Below, one piece after another: positions 8,761 through 16,432 of a stretch of 30,602 nucleotides of DNA. The DNA lies in the NCBI GenBank assembly GCA_002346435.1, contig DDZT01000028.1, forward strand, positions 1-30,602, in the 5' to 3' direction. The notes under the pieces were generated by a model, which saw only the letters and a list, made by a program, of their open reading frames with translations, was not told the DNA's origin and ran no database searches. Numbering within the stretch: position 1 is the first letter of the stretch; the number at the start of each line of letters is the position of its first letter. This DNA comes from Anaerolineales bacterium UBA3001. Its GTDB lineage: Bacteria; Chloroflexota; Anaerolineae; Anaerolineales; UBA11657. The position numbers were made by a program, and so were the translations under genes.

Positions 8761-8789
8761 ATCATACAGTGCCATTTATTGGTTGTCAA
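8761..8789 (-). promoter_or_regulatory. Sigma-70-type promoter of csp
   Basis: On the minus strand TTGACA (8784-8789), a 17-base spacer and TATGAT (8761-8766) give a near-consensus promoter. The -35 box lies inside the perfect 11-base palindrome GGTTGTCAACC (8781-8791), which could be a repressor site. Confidence 0.75.
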
Positions 8790-8824
8790 CCCTGAAATTT
8801 TTATTAGAATGAAAGGGATTTGTA

Positions 8825-9079
8825 CTAATATTTGTTTCTCATTACAAACATTTCTGCTTCTGCAACTTTGGATTTAGCTTTCTTTCGTACAGTTTGTGCT
8901 TCGGATATTAAGTCGGTTATTGTACTAATTTCTTTCTGAATATCCTCAGTATTTTCCTGTTCATTTTCGTTCAATGATTTTTGCATACTCTCATACTGAA
9001 TCTGCAGTTTTTCAAGTTTGTCAGTAGCCTTGGCATAGTCTCGTTCCGCCTGTTTTAATGCTCTTGTATGTTTGGACAT
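8825..9079 (-). CDS. Small coiled-coil protein of unknown function
   Basis: The protein has 84 residues, is highly charged and predicted to be helical along most of its length. Hydrophobic residues recur with heptad spacing in LEKLQIQYESMQKSLNENEQ and DIQKEISTITDLISEAQTVRKKAKSKVAEAEMF. It has no signal peptide, membrane segment or known catalytic motif. The ATG at 9079 has AAGGAG ten bases upstream, and an extended -10 box (TGA-TATACT, 9151-9159) lies about 70 bases before it, so I treat it as a real gene. It sits between tRNA-Gln and csp. I do not recognise the family; a structural or nucleoid-type small protein is only a guess. Confidence 0.7.
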   Translation of the reverse strand: MSKHTRALKQAERDYAKATDKLEKLQIQYESMQKSLNENEQENTEDIQKEISTITDLISEAQTVRKKAKSKVAEAEMFVMRNKY

Positions 9080-9150
9080 GGCTATTACACTCCTTGTTGC
9101 TTACGCTGGCGCAGGTGTGATGTTTATGAACAGACCAACGAGTTTTTAGC

Positions 9151-9159
9151 AGTATATCA
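9151..9159 (-). promoter_or_regulatory. Extended -10 promoter before the small coiled-coil gene
   Basis: TGA-TATACT on the minus strand, with no good -35 hexamer. A start near 9144 would give a leader of about 65 bases ending at the AAGGAG site. Confidence 0.4.
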
Positions 9160-9193
9160 CAATGTGTATAAATTCTATTAGGCTTTTACTAGA

Positions 9194-9265
9194 CTGGGGG
9201 ACCAGGATTCGAACCTGAGCTTGCGGATCCAGAATCCGCTGTTCTACCAACTAAACTATCCCCCA
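9194..9265 (-). tRNA. tRNA-Gln, anticodon CUG
   Basis: All 72 bases fold as a cloverleaf: acceptor TGGGGGA/TCCCCCA, D arm GTTT/GAAC, anticodon stem GCGGA/TCCGC around the loop TTCTGGA (anticodon CTG), and a T arm with TTCGAAT. The first pair is U1-A72 and the discriminator is G73, both known glutamine identity elements. CCA is not encoded; the next bases are TCT. It decodes CAG. It lies 35 bases after gltX and within 1 kb of glnS. Confidence 0.96.
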
Positions 9266-9276
9266 GCGATGATATG

Positions 9277-9285
9277 ATTTTACCA
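9277..9285 (-). promoter_or_regulatory. Extended -10 promoter of tRNA-Gln
   Basis: TGG-TAAAAT on the minus strand places transcription start near 9270, five bases before the mature tRNA. A 13-base stretch including it (9277-9289) recurs exactly at 16406-16418, upstream of the UDP-glucuronate decarboxylase gene. Confidence 0.5.
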
Positions 9286-9300
9286 TAGCGAAGAAGTAGG

Positions 9301-10773
9301 TTAGATATTTTCTAATAATTTAATCGCTTTTTCTATGCGACTGTGAACTAAGTTTTCTCCAAGAATTTCCAGGGTTTCAAACAGTGGTGGGCTTACCTTT
9401 TGCCCACTTATAGCTAATCGTACTGGATTCAGTAATTGACCAAGCTTCAAGCCCATTGTTTCTGCAAGTGATCGTAATTCAGTTTCAATGCTTTCATGTT
9501 TAAATTCCTGCAATTGTTCCAAAGTTAGTTTGACGTTTTGTAATATGACGAGTGTCTCTTCTTGTGTGGATTTTTTATTAGTAAATTCAGAAGGTGATAT
9601 CATAATCTCCTTTGTGAAGAAAAAACTAAGCCATTCTACAGAGTCTTCAAATGTTACTATACGATTCTTGATTAGCGGAACAAGGCTTAATAACATTTCT
9701 TTATCAGGAACTATTCCTGATTTCCGTAGAAATGGTTGTACACTAGCTGCAACTTCTCTGTCAGACATCTGTCTAACATGCTTACCTTGAAAATAATCTA
9801 ATTTACTGAAATTTACTGCTGCTGGTGATGGATTGATGCGTTCAAGTTTAAAAACCTTTTCTAGGTCAGCGAGCTTAAAGTCCTCTTGTTTGTCGTCTAA
9901 ACTCCATCCCATAAGCGCCATCCAATTTATTATTGCTTCTGGATGATAACCTTTATTTCTCAGATCATGTATGAAAATTGAGTGATTATCATCCTGTTCT
10001 TTTGTCTTAGCATCTCTTTTGCTCATTTTGCCCTTGCCACCTGGTTGAGTAAGTACGGAAAGGTGACACCAAATTGGCTCTGACCATCCAAACGCCCTAA
10101 TTATTAGGGCGTGTTTAGCAATGCTAGACAACCATTCGTCGCCCCGAATCACATGTGTTATTTCCATTAAGTGATCGTCTACCATGGCAGCCAAATGATA
10201 CACTGGGAAACCATCAGCCTTGAACAGGACAAAATCTTCTAGCTGTTTATTTTTTACTGTTATATTTTTCCTAATCAGATCATCTACCGTAGTAGTGCCT
10301 TGTTTGGGGCTGCGGAATCGTATTGTGTGTTTTTCTCCTGAAGTAACTCTTTCCATTGCAGTATCGGCATCAATTTCTCGGCAGTGTCCGTCATATCCTT
10401 TGTGTTTGGAGCGTATCGATTGAAGGCGTACTTTGTCGCAGAAGCAATAGTATGCTTTGCCAATTTTGACCAGCTGTTCTGCGTGACTGCGATGCAGTTT
10501 GGTTCTTTCTGATTGTATATAAGGAGAAAATATTCCACCAACATCTGGACCTTCATCCCAATTAATACCTAACCATTTGAGATCCTTTATGAGTTGTTTC
10601 GCTGAGTCTTCAACATATCGGTTACGATCTGTATCTTCTACGCGCAAAATCATACTACCACTATATGCTTTAGCAAAGAGGTAGTTGTATAAGGCTGTTC
10701 GTGCACCTCCGATGTGGAGGTGTCCTGTAGGTGATGGTGCAAATCGGACGCGTATTGGTGAGTTAGTATTCAT
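9301..10773 (-). CDS. gltX: Glutamyl-tRNA synthetase
   Basis: GluRS attaches glutamate to tRNA-Glu. It has 490 residues. The class I signature is FAPSPTGHLHIGGARTALYN (HIGG at 20-23), the catalytic loop is GGKGKMSKRD (KMSKR at 249-253), and a Cys-x-Cys pair (110, 112) with a further Cys at 131 is placed like the zinc-binding region of bacterial GluRS. The C-terminal half is the helical anticodon-binding cage. The ATG overlaps the end of rodA by 11 bases, so it is probably translationally coupled to the cell-shape operon. Whether it also mischarges tRNA-Gln cannot be told here; the presence of glnS argues against the need. Confidence 0.96.
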   Translation of the reverse strand: MNTNSPIRVRFAPSPTGHLHIGGARTALYNYLFAKAYSGSMILRVEDTDRNRYVEDSAKQLIKDLKWLGINWDEGPDVGGIFSPYIQSERTKLHRSHAEQLVKIGKAYYCFCDKVRLQSIRSKHKGYDGHCREIDADTAMERVTSGEKHTIRFRSPKQGTTTVDDLIRKNITVKNKQLEDFVLFKADGFPVYHLAAMVDDHLMEITHVIRGDEWLSSIAKHALIIRAFGWSEPIWCHLSVLTQPGGKGKMSKRDAKTKEQDDNHSIFIHDLRNKGYHPEAIINWMALMGWSLDDKQEDFKLADLEKVFKLERINPSPAAVNFSKLDYFQGKHVRQMSDREVAASVQPFLRKSGIVPDKEMLLSLVPLIKNRIVTFEDSVEWLSFFFTKEIMISPSEFTNKKSTQEETLVILQNVKLTLEQLQEFKHESIETELRSLAETMGLKLGQLLNPVRLAISGQKVSPPLFETLEILGENLVHSRIEKAIKLLENI

Positions 10774-11905
10774 ATTTGTTTTGGTTTATTGCAACGCTTT
10801 GTACTATTCCAAGACCTATCATTAATGTAATAAGCGCGCTACCCCCATAACTAAAAAAGGGCAAAGGAAGTCCAATTACTGGCAAAAGGTTTAGATTCAT
10901 TCCTATGTTGAAAAATGCTTGTGCAAAAATCATAGAACCCATTCCATAGCATAAATATGCGCCAAATGCATCTTGTGCATTGTTACCTATTCGGAATATT
11001 CGCCATGCTATAACTACAAATAGCAACATTATCACTATGACACCCAACAATCCAAATTCCGCTGCTGTAGCGGAGAAAATAAAGTCAGTGTGACGTACTT
11101 TTAAAAAACGCAATTGTACTTGTGATGCTTGATTATACCCTTGCCCAAACCATCCGCCAGACCCTATGCTAATGATGGCTTGACGCACGTTGTATTGGGC
11201 GCCAGGATCAAGGGCAGGATTTAGGAAGTTGATTACTCTGTTACGTTGATACTCTTCCATCAGTAGCCATATTGCTGGTAAGCTGGCTATGCTCACACCA
11301 GATAATATGGCCAAGTGTTGGGGTCGTACACCTGCAGTCCATAGGATACTTAACCACACCACTATAATCATCACTGCTGAACTAAGGTCGGGTTGAGCCA
11401 TTACTAGCGCCGCAGGAATGCCTGCATGTAGTATTGAAAGTATTATCCAGCGAAACTGGTTTAGCTGATTTCCTCGGTTAGCAAAAAAGCTTGCAATCCA
11501 GATGACACTACCGATTTTTGCGAGCTCGGATGGTTGAATATAAAATAACCCAAAAAATTCAAACCATCGCTGTGCACCGCCAGCTACAACTCCTAGTACA
11601 AATAGCAACAATAAAGCCATGATAATCAACACATAAATAAACTTGGAAAGGCTTTTCCAATAACGATAATCTATAGACGCTAATAGCCATATAAGTGCAA
11701 ATCCTACAATGGCATATTGTATTTGTTGTCGAGGAGTATCATAAAGAGTGGGATGTTCAAATGTGCTAGATCTGATCATGGCAGTTCCTATTGTTAATAG
11801 CAGCGCAACGGTAATAATAAGGAGCCAATCAAAATTTTTCCACAATTCACGTCTACTACTTATTACACTTCCTGTTCTTGATTTACGACTAAATAACGTG
11901 GACAT
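10763..11905 (-). CDS. rodA: Peptidoglycan glycosyltransferase RodA (SEDS family)
   Basis: RodA polymerises lipid II into glycan strands with PBP2 in the elongasome. The protein is 380 residues with about ten membrane helices. SEDS motifs are visible: QPSELAKIG, MAQPDLSSAV, NVRQAIISIGSGGWFGQGY, HTDFIFSATAAEFGLLG and LPFFSYGGSALI at the C-terminus. The ATG has no Shine-Dalgarno, but TACGAT lies 7 bases before it, so an internal leaderless promoter is possible. A gap of 110 bases separates it from mrdA upstream, and its end overlaps gltX. RodA rather than FtsW is favoured by the mreCD-mrdA neighbourhood. Confidence 0.94.
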   Translation of the reverse strand: MSTLFSRKSRTGSVISSRRELWKNFDWLLIITVALLLTIGTAMIRSSTFEHPTLYDTPRQQIQYAIVGFALIWLLASIDYRYWKSLSKFIYVLIIMALLLLFVLGVVAGGAQRWFEFFGLFYIQPSELAKIGSVIWIASFFANRGNQLNQFRWIILSILHAGIPAALVMAQPDLSSAVMIIVVWLSILWTAGVRPQHLAILSGVSIASLPAIWLLMEEYQRNRVINFLNPALDPGAQYNVRQAIISIGSGGWFGQGYNQASQVQLRFLKVRHTDFIFSATAAEFGLLGVIVIMLLFVVIAWRIFRIGNNAQDAFGAYLCYGMGSMIFAQAFFNIGMNLNLLPVIGLPLPFFSYGGSALITLMIGLGIVQSVAINQNKYEY

Positions 11906-12015
11906 TTTGTGTATCGTAACTTAAACCATTAGATCGCTGTAAGCTTGTTTCTTTGATGTGTGATGATCATGTTGAAGCCCGATTTTTTTGGTGCTATTTG
12001 ACTTGTTTGAATTAA

Positions 12016-14004
12016 TCATTTTAAGCTTTCCAGTTCGAAATATGCATCTATGATTTCCATAACTATGGGTCCTGCTACTGTTGCGCCTTCCTCACCACTA
12101 TAAACAAATGCTACCACAGCTATCTCTGGATTCTCATATGGACCATATCCTACGAACCATGCATGTGCTGGCCATGCTCCGAATTCACATCGTCCTGCTA
12201 GTTGAGCGATATTGTCGCAATATTCAGCTGTGCCAGTTTTACCAGCTATTGTTACTCCATTAATTTCTTGTAATTTTTCTCCAGTGCCATCTACCATCAC
12301 TTTTCGTAGTGCGATACTAATCTTTTCGATGATAGAACGTTTAATGGGAATCTGATGAATTATCTGTGGCTGGAATTCTTCAACAATATTGCCCTCGCCA
12401 TCTAGAATATTGCGTATTATAGTAGGCTTCATCAATGCACCATCATTATTGATGAAAGGTGTAAATGAATTTAGTACTTGTAATGGAGTTGACAACACAT
12501 AGCCTTGGCCAATAGAAGTTATATAAGTATCGCCAGTTGACCAATTTTCTCCAATATTAATACGTTTCCAATCACTATTAGGTATAAGTCCTGACAGTTC
12601 TCCAGGTAGCTCTATACCAGTTGTTTGGTTATATCCTAACCATTCGGAGTATTGGTATATTTTCTCAATACCCAAACCATTTGTTACTCCACCATCCTCA
12701 TAGCCACCACCAAGAGCGTAAAAATATACGTCGCAGGATTGTGCTATGCCAGTCATGAAGTCGACAGGTCCATGCCCATCGCGTTTCCAGCAGACAACTT
12801 TTCTGGTCTTACCAGGGTCGTTTGGAAAATATCTGTTGACTATTTCAATTTCTCCTGGATCATCAACAAATTGCTCAGGAGTTACAATGTCTTCTTGTAG
12901 AGCTCCTGATGCAACTACTAACTTATACACAGAACCAGGTGGGTGCTCTCCGCTGATTGCCTGATTGAGTAAAGGTTTGTGCGGATGGTTAAGTAGTTCA
13001 GTATAGTAATCTACTGGAATATATCGAGCAAATTGTTGATTGTCATAATTGGGCAACGATACCATTGACAGTATTTCACCAGTTTGTGGGTTCATAGCTA
13101 TTACTACTCCATTAGTGACTGGCTGTCCGTCTCTACTTTGATTTTCTATTTTCATACGTTGTCTTAACGCAGCCTCAGTGATAGCCTGTAGCTGTGTGTC
13201 AATGGTTAACATTATGCTTCTACCAGGTGTTGGGTTTGTCACTTCACCTATAACTCTTAATTCTAAGCCTGCTACATCTTGTTCTATTAGCTTGAATCCG
13301 TTTTGGCCTGCTAGAGTATCTTGCATGTAAGCTTCTACTCCAGAGTATCCGATTTTGTCACTAGAAGCATCGAAGCCTCTTTCTGTATAAAAATCTTTTA
13401 CTGCTTCTGTAATTGGACCCATATATCCAATTAAGTGTGCTGTAAGTGAACCTGTTGGATAATCGCGCATTGGTGTAATCTGTATTCCTACACCTGGGAG
13501 GTTTCGTAGTTCCTCACTCAGTGTTAGTGCCACCTTTCTATCTACATCTGGTGCGACAACTACTGATTCATATGGTGCGATCGATTCTTGTAAGAAAACA
13601 ACTTCTGTAATGCCAGGTGGTGGAGCATCTTCACCCATCCTGTTGCTACTAGCATTGCCCGCATCTAGCGGAGGGGTATTAATCGGCGCTCCAGTGATGG
13701 TGGCAACCCGCTGATATATTTCCTGTAATCTTAAATCATCTTCAGGAAGTTCTGCTGGAGTTATGACTACATCATACGATGGTATATTGTGCGCAAGGAT
13801 TATTCCATTGCGGTCGTAAATCACTCCGCGCTGAGCAGGAGCATTTATTCGCGCCTGTCGGTTTTCTACTGCTAGCGCAGATAATTCTTCATGTTCAATG
13901 ACTTGCAATCGAAGGAGTTGACCAGAGAATGCTATGATTGATATAGCCATCAGGCCATATAGTATTCCAGTTCTCCAGGGAGTTACGAATGGTGATGAAT
14001 TCAT
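12016..14004 (-). CDS. mrdA: Penicillin-binding protein 2 (transpeptidase of the elongasome)
   Basis: PBP2 cross-links peptidoglycan and activates RodA. It has 662 residues from the chosen ATG at 14004; a TTG four codons earlier (14016) is less likely because it overlaps mreD. There is one N-terminal membrane helix, then the PBP dimerisation domain starting at NRQARINAPAQRGVIYDRNG. The transpeptidase domain has SVYK (Ser358 as nucleophile), SCD at about 423-425 (the SxN position; Asp there is common in PBP2) and KTGTAEY at 589. An insertion rich in Pro, Asn and Gly occurs near residues 107-133. The start lies one base after the mreD stop. Confidence 0.95.
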   Translation of the reverse strand: MNSSPFVTPWRTGILYGLMAISIIAFSGQLLRLQVIEHEELSALAVENRQARINAPAQRGVIYDRNGIILAHNIPSYDVVITPAELPEDDLRLQEIYQRVATITGAPINTPPLDAGNASSNRMGEDAPPPGITEVVFLQESIAPYESVVVAPDVDRKVALTLSEELRNLPGVGIQITPMRDYPTGSLTAHLIGYMGPITEAVKDFYTERGFDASSDKIGYSGVEAYMQDTLAGQNGFKLIEQDVAGLELRVIGEVTNPTPGRSIMLTIDTQLQAITEAALRQRMKIENQSRDGQPVTNGVVIAMNPQTGEILSMVSLPNYDNQQFARYIPVDYYTELLNHPHKPLLNQAISGEHPPGSVYKLVVASGALQEDIVTPEQFVDDPGEIEIVNRYFPNDPGKTRKVVCWKRDGHGPVDFMTGIAQSCDVYFYALGGGYEDGGVTNGLGIEKIYQYSEWLGYNQTTGIELPGELSGLIPNSDWKRINIGENWSTGDTYITSIGQGYVLSTPLQVLNSFTPFINNDGALMKPTIIRNILDGEGNIVEEFQPQIIHQIPIKRSIIEKISIALRKVMVDGTGEKLQEINGVTIAGKTGTAEYCDNIAQLAGRCEFGAWPAHAWFVGYGPYENPEIAVVAFVYSGEEGATVAGPIVMEIIDAYFELESLK

Positions 14005-14005
14005 C

Positions 14006-14512
14006 TTATATATCAATGTTACGATATGTTATTTTTAGAGCTAGCCATCGCGTCAATGGCAGTATTAGGATCATAACAAATACGTTAATTATTATTGTAC
14101 TTACTAAATCGTCGGTTTGTAGATTTGACCAATTAGGTCTCCAACCAGTGGTAGTTAATAATAGCAAATATGCTAGATAATATATTGTGGTGCCGGTTAT
14201 ACCTACAGAAATCTTTAGTAGGATGTGCGTTGACCAGATACGTGAGCTCATCAAATTTGGTATAAGACTAGCCATAGTGAGTGATATTACATTGGTTCCA
14301 ATATGAGCTCCTGAGAGTGCATCAAGCATTAATCCGCCGACCAGGGCCCATAACATACTATCGCTATTAGGATATACCAAATTCCAAGACAGTACCATTA
14401 TCAACACCAAATCTAATTTGGCTGTACTGTGAAAATTTAAATATGGTAAAAGGGTGCTCTGCAATATAGCTAGCAATGGAATAATTAGTAGAGCAATTAT
14501 TATATTTTTCAA
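14006..14512 (-). CDS. mreD: Rod shape-determining membrane protein MreD
   Basis: The 168-residue protein is almost wholly hydrophobic, with about five or six membrane helices. The N-terminal part (LLAILQSTLLPYLN, then KLDLVLIMVLSWNL and GGLMLDALSGAHIGTNVISL) matches MreD, in which the D-x-x-S/G-G-xx-G-x region is the best-conserved feature. MreD joins MreC and the RodA/PBP2 pair in the membrane. Its ATG overlaps the mreC stop by four bases (ATGA), and its own stop is one base from the mrdA ATG, so mreC-mreD-mrdA are tightly coupled. Confidence 0.9.
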   Translation of the reverse strand: MKNIIIALLIIPLLAILQSTLLPYLNFHSTAKLDLVLIMVLSWNLVYPNSDSMLWALVGGLMLDALSGAHIGTNVISLTMASLIPNLMSSRIWSTHILLKISVGITGTTIYYLAYLLLLTTTGWRPNWSNLQTDDLVSTIIINVFVMILILPLTRWLALKITYRNIDI

Positions 14513-15363
14513 AGGTCGTCTGGAATCGGAGTGCTTATGAGTGGGTTTAGTTCGGTGGGAGTGAAGTCAGTAATTATCATAACGATTTCTATTTTATCTA
14601 AGTTGACTAATGGCAAAACTTCCGCCTCTTGAAAAACATCATAGGCACGACTACGTACAGAAGCTATTACTCCAACAGGAATATTAGCTGGAAGGGAGCC
14701 TCCTAACCCGGAAGTAACCACTAAGTCACCTGCATTAATAGTAGCATCAAGTGCGACATATCTAAGTCTTAGGTCTTTAGATGCTTGTCCGAATAGCACT
14801 CCGTCAGCCCGTGAATTTTGCACTCTGACATTGATTGCCATTTGGTCGCTGTTCAAAAGCAATATCTTGCTGGCTCGAGGGGTTGCCTCATTTATTATAC
14901 CGACTAGTCCTGCATCCGTGACAACTGGCATATCACGTTGAACACCACCAGTTGTGCCTATGTCAATTATGACGTACTGCAGGAAACTGCTTGTATCTTT
15001 TCCGATTACATTAGCGCTGATGTATGTATGTACATTATCTAGTTTAGTGTAATTGAGTAGTGCTGCTAGCATGTCTCGTTCATATATTGTTTCGCTCAGA
15101 CGTATGTTCTCGGACCGTAACAAGGCAATCTCTGCTGTTAAAGTTGCGTTGAGCTTGACTAGTTCCTCAGGAGCATTTGGCTCATTAACGAAAAGTGGTT
15201 CAACCAAAGAGTATACATTGATTTGTAAAGGTGTAAGAATCATACTAATTGCATTTTTGAAATTACCTAATGCTTGTCTGTAACTCAATGATAATAACAA
15301 TATTCCGATAGCTATAATTGTTGCTGATAGAATTATATTCGTTTGTAGTTTGTTTCGATGCAT
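14509..15363 (-). CDS. mreC: Rod shape-determining protein MreC
   Basis: MreC is a membrane-anchored scaffold that switches PBP2/RodA on. It has 284 residues: an N-terminal membrane helix (about 9-28), a coiled coil (LVKLNATLTAEIALLRSENIRLSETIYERD, about 67-96) and two beta-rich domains. Conserved MreC features are the GTTGGVQRDMPVVTDAGLVGII segment, TPRASKILLLNSDQMAINVRV and VVTSGLGGSLPANIPVG. The C-terminus is short and acidic. It starts 36 bases after the decarboxylase gene and overlaps mreD. Confidence 0.94.
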   Translation of the reverse strand: MHRNKLQTNIILSATIIAIGILLLSLSYRQALGNFKNAISMILTPLQINVYSLVEPLFVNEPNAPEELVKLNATLTAEIALLRSENIRLSETIYERDMLAALLNYTKLDNVHTYISANVIGKDTSSFLQYVIIDIGTTGGVQRDMPVVTDAGLVGIINEATPRASKILLLNSDQMAINVRVQNSRADGVLFGQASKDLRLRYVALDATINAGDLVVTSGLGGSLPANIPVGVIASVRSRAYDVFQEAEVLPLVNLDKIEIVMIITDFTPTELNPLISTPIPDDL

Positions 15364-15399
15364 GGCATTGTGTGTTGGCTGGATGACTCAAATAAAACT

Positions 15400-16359
15400 C
15401 TACATACTGTCAGATAGTTTATTTTTAAAATATGCTATTGTGCGTGTTAGACCATCTTCTAATGTTATATGTGGTTTCCAACTTAGCAATTTTTCAGCTC
15501 TTGAGATGTCAGGTTTACGTTGTTGCGGGTCTCCTGTTGTACGTTTATCTTCCAAAATAGTGCCCGCAGCGTTTTTGGTCAAGCTATTTATTTTGTTAGC
15601 AAATTCTAGTATAGTGACTTCATGAGGGTTCCCAATATTTGTAGGTTCTGTGAGTTCTGATGACATTAGAAGAATGATTCCATCTACAAGATCATCTACG
15701 TAACAAAAGCTTCGTGTTTGTGATCCATCACCATAAACAGTTAATGGCTTGCCTTTTAGCGCCTGACATATGAAGTTTGGTACAACGCGACCGTCATTTA
15801 ATGCCATTCTAGGACCATAAGTGTTGAAAATACGTACGATCCGAGTTCTAACTCCATGAGTTCGGTTATAAGCCATTGTTAAAGATTCAGCAAATCGTTT
15901 GGCCTCATCATAAACTGAGCGTGGCCCTACTGGGTCTACATTACCCCAGTAATTTTCATTTTGAGGATGAACTAAAGGATCACCATACACTTCTGATGTG
16001 GATGCAAGTATAAAACGTGCCCCGTATCTTTTTGCCACTCCTAGTGCATTTAGGGTGCCTAATGCACCTGCTTTTAGTGTTTGAATTGGTAGTTGCAGAT
16101 ATCCATTAGGCGCAGTTTGTGATGGGCTTGCTGGAGAAGCAAAATGCATTACAGCGTCTACTGGTTTTGGAAGTTCTATGTAATCAGCTACATTTTGGTT
16201 AATGAAGCGGAACATCTTTGTATCAGTGAGATGAGATACATTGTCTGTACTGCCAGTTATCAAGTTGTCTAGGACAATCACACTATGTCCATCGGTTATG
16301 AGCCGATCACATAGATGAGAGCCGATGAAACCTGCTCCGCCTGTGATAAGTATACGCAT
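15400..16359 (-). CDS. uxs: NAD-dependent UDP-glucuronate decarboxylase (UDP-xylose synthase)
   Basis: The enzyme converts UDP-glucuronate to UDP-xylose, a donor for surface glycans. The extended SDR fold begins with ILITGGAGFIGSHLCDRL (NAD binding, residues 3-20). The active-site TSEVYGDPLVHPQNENYWGN and GPRSVYDEAKR give the catalytic Tyr150 and Lys154. The phrases GDPLVHPQ, YWGNVDPVGPRSVYDE and the late GDPQQRKPDI are characteristic of UXS rather than dTDP-glucose dehydratases. The length of 319 is right for soluble bacterial UXS. It follows the glycan polymerase fusion and precedes mreC, so wall synthesis and surface glycan supply are physically linked. No Shine-Dalgarno is seen. A promoter and palindromic repeats lie just upstream. 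Confidence 0.9.
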   Translation of the reverse strand: MRILITGGAGFIGSHLCDRLITDGHSVIVLDNLITGSTDNVSHLTDTKMFRFINQNVADYIELPKPVDAVMHFASPASPSQTAPNGYLQLPIQTLKAGALGTLNALGVAKRYGARFILASTSEVYGDPLVHPQNENYWGNVDPVGPRSVYDEAKRFAESLTMAYNRTHGVRTRIVRIFNTYGPRMALNDGRVVPNFICQALKGKPLTVYGDGSQTRSFCYVDDLVDGIILLMSSELTEPTNIGNPHEVTILEFANKINSLTKNAAGTILEDKRTTGDPQQRKPDISRAEKLLSWKPHITLEDGLTRTIAYFKNKLSDSM

Positions 16360-16382
16360 TTTTTAGTCAGGTGCTACATTTA

Positions 16383-16405
16383 GTGCACAAGTGCACACCT
16401 GTGCA
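16383..16405. repeat. Three TGCACA/TGTGCA half-sites (operator-like or hairpin) before uxs
   Basis: TGCACA begins at 16384 and 16392, and its complement TGTGCA at 16400, each 8 bases apart. They form two overlapping inverted repeats: GTGCAC-aa-GTGCAC (16383-16396) and TGCACA-cc-TGTGCA (16392-16405). They lie immediately downstream of the -10 box, where a repressor would act; in RNA they could form a small hairpin. Confidence 0.6.
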
Positions 16406-16414
16406 ATTTTACCA
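16406..16414 (-). promoter_or_regulatory. Extended -10 promoter upstream of uxs-mreCD
   Basis: TGG-TAAAAT on the minus strand lies in the 73-base gap after the polymerase fusion gene. Start would be near 16399, inside the TGCACA repeats. No consensus -35 is present at 17 bases; TTGAAA is only 14 bases away. The same 13 bases precede tRNA-Gln. Confidence 0.45.
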
Positions 16415-16432
16415 TAGCAGTCAATTTTCAAG

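Noticed and set aside
14005..14016. TTG start for PBP2
   Set aside because: It lies inside the end of mreD and adds only four residues; the ATG at 14004 directly follows the mreD stop.
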